A stretch of DNA of 12,248 nucleotides from an uncultured Erythrobacteraceae bacterium (GTDB lineage Bacteria; Pseudomonadota; Alphaproteobacteria; Sphingomonadales; Sphingomonadaceae). The notes under the pieces were generated by a model that was not told where the DNA came from, ran no database searches, and was given only the letters and a program-made list of their open reading frames with translations. How positions within the stretch are numbered: position 1 is the stretch's first letter; every line of letters begins with the position of its first letter. Of this stretch, positions 7,862-12,248 are shown in pieces. Location of the stretch: assembly GCA_946482075.1 (NCBI GenBank), contig CAMLQG010000098.1:1-12248 (forward strand). Reading direction: 5' to 3'. Made by a program: the position numbers and the translations under genes.

Positions 7862-7952
7862 CCGTTCGTTCTGAGCCTGTCGAAGGACCGTCCTTCACTT
7901 CTTCTGTCGCTGAAGGGGAAAAGCGGTCCTTCGACAAGCTCAGGACGAACGG
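7862..7952. repeat. Long imperfect inverted repeat between convergent genes, probable bidirectional terminator
   Basis: A 29-base left arm (7862-7890) and right arm (7924-7952) are inverted copies differing at two positions, one of which still allows a G-T pair. The 33-base loop contains a nested CCTTCA/TGAAGG stem (7892-7897 with 7911-7916). It starts 15 bases after the metY stop and ends 10 bases before the allophanate hydrolase stop on the other strand. No T-run follows either arm. The arm core (CCTTCGACAAGCTCAGGA) resembles, from memory, a dispersed repeat found in many proteobacterial genomes, so this is probably a mobile palindromic repeat serving as a two-way transcript end. Confidence 0.75.
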
Positions 7953-7962
7953 TGGAAAGGGT

Positions 7963-9738
7963 CTAGGCCCCCGGCAATGCCGTCATATAGGCCCGCCAGC
8001 CGCCCAGCGCGGTGATGTCTTCCGCCCCTTCGATCGCGCGGGGTTCGGCTACGAAGCCCTTCACGCTCGTCCCATCCGCCAGCATGACCGTACCGATGGC
8101 GAGCGGCGCCGGCACTTCCGCCGTGAAGCTGCCGAACGCCGCGACGTCCAACTCGTAGACTTCCACCGCGATAGCCGCTCCTCGCTCGCCGGAATGAATC
8201 AGCGCGGGCTTGGGCGGCGTGCTGTTGGCCATCGCATACAAGCGATAGCTGGGCGCGGTAGTGGTCGCTTCCACGAAGCGCGCATCGCGCGAGGTGAGCT
8301 GCCAGTGAAGCGGCATGTCCTTGAGATGTGCGCCGACGACAGCCAGTTTCACGGTATCCATATGACCCTCCAGATCCAGCTTGGGGAGCAGCGGCAAAGC
8401 TGCCGCATCGAGATAGGCTTCGCCCGCCGCCATCAGTGCGCGATCGGTCCAGGCCGGACCGATCAGCGTGATGCCGAAGCCGGTGTCGTTGTCCCTGAAC
8501 CCGGCAGGCAGCGCGATCGCGGCCATGTCCAGCAGGTTCACGAAATTGGTGTAGAGCCCGAGATTGCTGTTCAATGCGATCGGTGCGGCGCGCATTTCCG
8601 CGATGCGGTAGATCGTGGGCGCGGTGGGGAGCGCCAGCATGTCGATCCGGGTCCACATCGTCTCCGCGATCCTCTGGAGTTCGGCCAGGCGATACTGGCC
8701 CCGGAACGCATCCACGCCGGTGACCGAAAGCCCGCTTTCGAGGATCGAGCGGATGATGGGATCGATCGCTTCTGGCTTCTCGTGCAGCAGATCGCCGATC
8801 GCGGCCGCGCGTTCCGCCACCCACGGGCCGGCATAGAGCAGGAGCGCCGCTTCCTTGAGCGGCTGGATATCGATCTCGACCAGCTCCGCGCCGGCCGCCG
8901 CCAGCGCGTCCAGCGCCTTCGCGTAGAGATATTCCGCCGCCGCATCGCCGAGGAAGAGGCGCTGGTCCGGTCGGGGGATGCCTATCCGGCACGCGGGCGC
9001 AGGGCGATCCTCCGGCGCGCGCGAGAAGGGATCGGCGGGATCGAAGCCGGCGATCACCCCGTCCACCAGCCGGGCATCGGCGATGGAATGCGTGAACACG
9101 CTGATGCAGTCGAGCGACCGGCAGGCCGGAACCAGCCCGGAAGTGCTCCACCGGCCCTTGGTGGGTTTCATGCCGATCAACCCGTTGAATGCGGCGGGCA
9201 CGCGCCCCGAGCCCGCCGTGTCCGTGCCGAGCGCAAAGGCCGCCAGTCCCGCCGCCACCGCGACGGACGATCCCGAGCTCGACCCGCCGCTCACATAGGC
9301 GCGGTTGAACACGCAGGCCGGCGCGCCATAGGGACTGCGCGTGCCATTGAGGCCGGTGGCGAACTGGTCGAGATTGGTCTTGCCCAGCGGCACCGCCCCC
9401 GCCGCGACCAGCCGCGCCACCACCTCGGCGGAAGCTTCCGGCACATAGGCGAAATCCGGGCAGGCGGCCGTGGTGGGCACGCCAGCCAGATCGATATTGT
9501 CCTTGATCGCGAAAGGGACGCCGGCCAGCGGCAGCTTCTCTCCCGCCGCGATCCGCTCATCCACCAGCGTAGCAGCCGCCAGCACTTCCTCGTCGGCGCA
9601 ACGGGTGATCCACACGGCGGGTTGCACCGCATCATAGGCTTCGATCCGCGCCAGCGCCTCGCAGGCGACCGCCACCGCACTCGCCTCCCTGGACGAAACC
9701 GCCGCTGCGATCTCGCCTGCTGCCAAGGGCTCGCTCAT
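7963..9738 (-). CDS. atzF: Allophanate hydrolase (AtzF type, amidase-signature family)
   Basis: This enzyme would hydrolyse allophanate to ammonia and CO2, the second step of the ATP-dependent urea amidolyase pathway. The protein has 591 residues, close to the usual 600 for AtzF. The amidase-signature core (about 1-440) has the Ser-cisSer-Lys triad: Lys79 in PFAIKDNID, Ser153 in GGSSSGSS and nucleophile Ser177 in GTDTAGSGRVP. The 24-residue spacing between the serines matches the family. A C-terminal domain (about 463-591) with VVGAHLKDMPLHWQL, PSYRLYAM, PPKPALI and PAPLAIGTVMLADG matches the separate AtzF C-terminal domain and distinguishes it from GatA and other amidases. The ATG overlaps the carboxylase stop (ATGA), with GGAG at 9744-9747, so the two are translationally coupled. 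The same enzyme also serves guanidine degradation, where allophanate comes from carboxyguanidine. Confidence 0.93.
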   Translation of the reverse strand: MSEPLAAGEIAAAVSSREASAVAVACEALARIEAYDAVQPAVWITRCADEEVLAAATLVDERIAAGEKLPLAGVPFAIKDNIDLAGVPTTAACPDFAYVPEASAEVVARLVAAGAVPLGKTNLDQFATGLNGTRSPYGAPACVFNRAYVSGGSSSGSSVAVAAGLAAFALGTDTAGSGRVPAAFNGLIGMKPTKGRWSTSGLVPACRSLDCISVFTHSIADARLVDGVIAGFDPADPFSRAPEDRPAPACRIGIPRPDQRLFLGDAAAEYLYAKALDALAAAGAELVEIDIQPLKEAALLLYAGPWVAERAAAIGDLLHEKPEAIDPIIRSILESGLSVTGVDAFRGQYRLAELQRIAETMWTRIDMLALPTAPTIYRIAEMRAAPIALNSNLGLYTNFVNLLDMAAIALPAGFRDNDTGFGITLIGPAWTDRALMAAGEAYLDAAALPLLPKLDLEGHMDTVKLAVVGAHLKDMPLHWQLTSRDARFVEATTTAPSYRLYAMANSTPPKPALIHSGERGAAIAVEVYELDVAAFGSFTAEVPAPLAIGTVMLADGTSVKGFVAEPRAIEGAEDITALGGWRAYMTALPGA

Positions 9739-12248
9739 GCCGGCTCCACTGCCAGGATCGCGCCGCCGGGGCCGATCGCCTTCTTCTCCTCGATATAGAT
9801 CCGCCGCACGATTCCGCTGACGGGCGTGGTCACTTGCGATTCCATCTTCATCGCCTCGATGATCGCGATGGATTCTCCCGCCTCCACGCGCGTGCCTTCC
9901 GCCGCCAACAGCTTCCAGATGCAGCCCCCGAAGGGCGCTTCGATCAGCTCACACCCATCCGGCAGATCGATCGCTTCCGCATCCGCCCCGCCGGCCGCGT
10001 CCTCGGCAAGCGCCGCCACGCGGTCGAACTCGCCATTGCGTTCCCAATCGGCGCGCTCCTCGTCGAAGGCGGCCTTGCGCTGCGTCTCGAACGCCGCGAT
10101 GCTATCCGCGTTCTCCGCCATGAAGGCGCGATAGTCGGACAGGCGGAAGGTCTCCTCCTCGATCCGGATCGACCGGCGACCGAGCGGGAAATCCCGACGC
10201 CATTCGGTCAGTTCCTCGTGGGACACGGGAAAGAAGCGGATGCGGTCGAAGAAGCGCAGCAGCCACGGCTTGCCTTCCGTGAAAGCGTCGGTCTGCCGCC
10301 AGCTGTTCCACACCTGGATCGTGCGTCCGAAAAGCTGATAGCCGCCCGGCCCTTCCATCCCATAGATGCACATGTAAGCCCCGCCGATGCCGACGACATT
10401 GGGCGGCGTCCAGGTGCGGGCGGGGTTGTATTTCGTCGTCACCAGCCGATGACGCGGATCGACCGGGGTCGCCACCGGCGCGCCCAGATAGACGTCGCCC
10501 AGCCCCATCACGAGATATTCCGCATCGAATACGATGCGCTTCACATCCTCGATGCTGCCCAGCCCGTTCACCCGGCGGATGAACTCGATATTGTCCGGAC
10601 ACCACGGCGCATCGTCGCGCACGGAGGCGATATATTTGTCGATCGTCCGGTAGATGGCCGGGTCCTGCCAGGAGAGCGGCAGCCAGACGGTGCGCGAGGG
10701 GATCTCGAAATCATCCAGGCTCCCCAGCCGATCCTCCGCCGCGACCAGCGCGTCGAGCAAGGCGCGTTGCGGCAACAGGCGACCATCATAGTGGATCTGG
10801 AGCGAGCGGATGCCGGGCGTCACGTCTATCACGCCGGCCAGGCCCAGCGCCTGGATTTCCAGCATCAGCGCATGAACGCGCAGCCGCAACTCCAGATCGA
10901 GCACGATAGGCCCATATTCAACCAGCAGGTTGCGGTCGCCCTGCTGGCGATAGGTGACGGAAGGACGCACGCCATCGCCCTTGATCGCATGCAGGATCGG
11001 CGAACCGAGAGGCTGGCCGGCACTTTCCTTTCCTGTGGGCAAATCTGTGGATAGGCTGTTGACCAGCTGGTCCTGCGCGCGCTCCGCTGCCGCAGCCTGC
11101 TCATAAGTAATGGGCAGGAAGCGCACGCTGTCGCCCGGCGCGAGCTGGCCCACTTTCCAGAGATCGGCCTGGATGGTGACGAAGGGGCAGACGAAGCCGC
11201 CGAGCGACGGGCCGTCCGGGCCCAGGATGATCGGCATGTCTCCGGTGAAGTCCACCGCGCCGATCGCGTAGGCGTTGTCATGGATGTTGGAGGGATGCAG
11301 CCCCGCCTCACCCCCATCCTGGCGCGCCCATTGCGGCTTGGGCCCGATCAGGCGCACGCCGGTGCGGTTGGAATTGTAGTGCACGCTCCAGGCGGTCTCG
11401 CGCAGCATGGCGATGTCTTCGGGCGTGAAGAAATCCGGCGCGCCGTGGGGGCCGTAGAGGACGCGGATGGTCCATTCGTTCGAGAGCGGGGGCGCGATCC
11501 GGAAAGCCCCCTCCTCTTCAGAGGGGGGGGTTGGGAGTGGTGTCGAGCCCGGCAAAACGATGCTGTCGCATCGCGACCACCCCTCTATCCCCTCCTTTGA
11601 AAAGGAGGGGAGGAAAAGATGCAGCGTGTCCCCCGTCATCACCGCGCGGCCCGCATGGCCGCCGAACTCGCCCAGCGTGAACGCGCTGCTGCTGCCGAGA
11701 TAGGCCGGCGCGTCGATCCCGCCGGCAACGAGGACATAGCCCCGCATGCCGGGGCCTTTCACCCGGCCGATCTTCAGCACTTGCCCCGCAGCCGCTTCGA
11801 CCGGCACATAGGGCGCAACCGGCACGCCATCCAGCGTCGCGCCGAAATCCGCGCCGGTGAGGCACAGGCGGGTCGCCACGTTGAACTGCAGCGTGGGGCC
11901 GGCGGCGGTCATTTCCAGCCCGGCAGCGCCTTCATCATTTCCGACAAGGCGATTGCCAAGGCGGAAAGCCAGCCCGTCCATCGGACCGGAAGGCGGCACG
12001 CCGACATCCCACAAGCCCACGCGGCCCGGATAATCCTGCACCGTGGTGGAAGGCCCGGCCGAAATGACCGAAATCGTCCCCGGCGCATAGACGATATCCG
12101 CCAGCGCGCGAGTGGAGACATTGCCGCTGGTGAACGCGTCCGACCGCACAACGCTGCGCAGCCAGTCGAGATTGGTCTCGATGCCGGACAGACGCGTCTC
12201 ATCCAGCGCATCCTGCATCGCGGCCACGGCGGCTTCGCGCGTGGGTGC
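9735..12248 (-). CDS. uca: Biotin-dependent urea (or guanidine) carboxylase, 5'-truncated by the window edge
   Basis: This ATP- and biotin-dependent enzyme would carboxylate urea to allophanate, or guanidine to carboxyguanidine. Only 837 residues of a protein usually near 1200 are present. The frame is open to the edge, and the first codons (TREAAVAAMQDALDETRLSG, IETNLDWLR) are the end of a biotin carboxylase domain, so a GTG at 12227 is not the start. Counted from the edge, the KipA-type carboxyltransferase half is about 50-375 (AGPSTTVQDYPGR, GVPPSGPMDG, GPHGAPDFFTPEDI, HPSNIHDNAY, GPDGPSLGGFVCPF). The KipI-type half is about 430-660 (QQGDRNLLVEYG, TPGIRSLQIHYDG, GLGDVYLGAPVATPVDPRHR). A charged helical linker follows, then a biotinyl domain (about 765-837) with biotinylated Lys801 in EAMKMES. 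Residues 213-249 are extra and are encoded by a palindromic repeat. It overlaps atzF by four bases. Confidence 0.93.
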   Translation of the reverse strand, partial: APTREAAVAAMQDALDETRLSGIETNLDWLRSVVRSDAFTSGNVSTRALADIVYAPGTISVISAGPSTTVQDYPGRVGLWDVGVPPSGPMDGLAFRLGNRLVGNDEGAAGLEMTAAGPTLQFNVATRLCLTGADFGATLDGVPVAPYVPVEAAAGQVLKIGRVKGPGMRGYVLVAGGIDAPAYLGSSSAFTLGEFGGHAGRAVMTGDTLHLFLPSFSKEGIEGWSRCDSIVLPGSTPLPTPPSEEEGAFRIAPPLSNEWTIRVLYGPHGAPDFFTPEDIAMLRETAWSVHYNSNRTGVRLIGPKPQWARQDGGEAGLHPSNIHDNAYAIGAVDFTGDMPIILGPDGPSLGGFVCPFVTIQADLWKVGQLAPGDSVRFLPITYEQAAAAERAQDQLVNSLSTDLPTGKESAGQPLGSPILHAIKGDGVRPSVTYRQQGDRNLLVEYGPIVLDLELRLRVHALMLEIQALGLAGVIDVTPGIRSLQIHYDGRLLPQRALLDALVAAEDRLGSLDDFEIPSRTVWLPLSWQDPAIYRTIDKYIASVRDDAPWCPDNIEFIRRVNGLGSIEDVKRIVFDAEYLVMGLGDVYLGAPVATPVDPRHRLVTTKYNPARTWTPPNVVGIGGAYMCIYGMEGPGGYQLFGRTIQVWNSWRQTDAFTEGKPWLLRFFDRIRFFPVSHEELTEWRRDFPLGRRSIRIEEETFRLSDYRAFMAENADSIAAFETQRKAAFDEERADWERNGEFDRVAALAEDAAGGADAEAIDLPDGCELIEAPFGGCIWKLLAAEGTRVEAGESIAIIEAMKMESQVTTPVSGIVRRIYIEEKKAIGPGGAILAVEPA
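11501..11617. repeat. Structured palindromic repeat inserted in frame in the carboxylase gene
   Basis: Three hairpins are visible. Stem 11507-11516 pairs with 11521-11530 (10 pairs including one G-T, loop TTCA). CGATGC (11558-11563) pairs with GCATCG (11568-11573) around TGTC. An 11-bp perfect stem, 11588-11598 with 11601-11611, has a two-base GA gap. In addition 11533-11541 can pair with 11576-11584 (nine positions, one mismatch, one G-T), enclosing the central hairpin. GGAAA occurs at both edges (11501-11505 and 11612-11616), like a short target duplication. The two copies start 111 bases apart, exactly 37 codons. Removing that span restores TLHLFRIAPPLSNEW across the junction, a plausible uninterrupted KipA sequence. 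The inserted peptide is rich in Ser, Pro, Gly and Glu (SFSKEGIEGW, PLPTPPSEEEG), unlike the conserved domain around it. Confidence 0.75.

Noticed and set aside
7862..7952. Remnant insertion sequence or CRISPR repeat
   Set aside because: There is no coding content, no direct-repeat array and no spacer pattern, only one inverted pair between convergent genes.
8194..9798. A 534-codon open frame on the + strand opposite the allophanate hydrolase
   Set aside because: It is Arg/His/Gly-rich with no recognisable motif and mirrors a convincing amidase gene. Long antisense frames are expected at this GC content.
11501..11617. Frameshift or pseudogene in the carboxylase at the repeat
   Set aside because: Conserved KipA motifs continue in the same frame on both sides and there is no stop codon, so the gene appears intact with an in-frame insertion.
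12225..12227. GTG as the true start of a shorter KipA-KipI-biotinyl protein
   Set aside because: The codons before it remain open to the window edge and both sides of it read as the conserved end of a biotin carboxylase domain, so the gene continues beyond the window.

Overview
This GC-rich, densely packed window reads as an alphaproteobacterial chromosome, most likely a sphingomonad. That is inference from strong GC bias at third codon positions, overlapping start/stop junctions, the families present, and two kinds of CCCCTCC- or TTCGACAAGCTCAGGA-type palindromic repeats that I recall as common in that group. No rRNA, tRNA, transposase, CRISPR array or phage gene is visible.

Left block (1 to about 6410, + strand): a complete five-gene efflux operon. 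A periplasmic adaptor (YbhG type), a double ATPase (YbhF type) and two different ABC-2 permeases (YbhS and YbhR types) occur in the order known from Escherichia coli, with near-identical protein lengths and junctions that overlap or nearly touch. A NodT-family outer-membrane lipoprotein follows three bases after the last permease gene. Together they would form an ATP-driven tripartite pump across both membranes with its own outer-membrane channel. The exported substrate cannot be read from the sequence. Any TetR-type regulator (CecR in E. coli) would lie left of the window.

Middle (6411 to 7962): a hairpin after the efflux operon, then a single-gene unit for a PLP-dependent O-acetylhomoserine sulfhydrylase (MetY type, methionine/homocysteine synthesis). 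A large imperfect inverted repeat lies between metY and the convergent right-hand operon.

Right block (7963 to 12248, - strand): the 3' part of a urea amidolyase-type operon. A biotin-dependent urea (or guanidine) carboxylase, cut by the window edge so that most of its biotin carboxylase domain is missing, overlaps by ATGA with an AtzF-type allophanate hydrolase. The pair would make allophanate and break it down to ammonia and CO2. Whether the carboxylase uses urea or guanidine is open.

The most unusual item is a structured palindromic repeat of about 105 bp inside the carboxylase coding sequence. It is flanked by a short direct repeat, its net length is 111 nt (37 codons), and removing it restores a smooth protein sequence. 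It looks like a repeat that landed in a gene and is translated in frame. I saw no clearly new multi-gene system; the other genes belong to known families.
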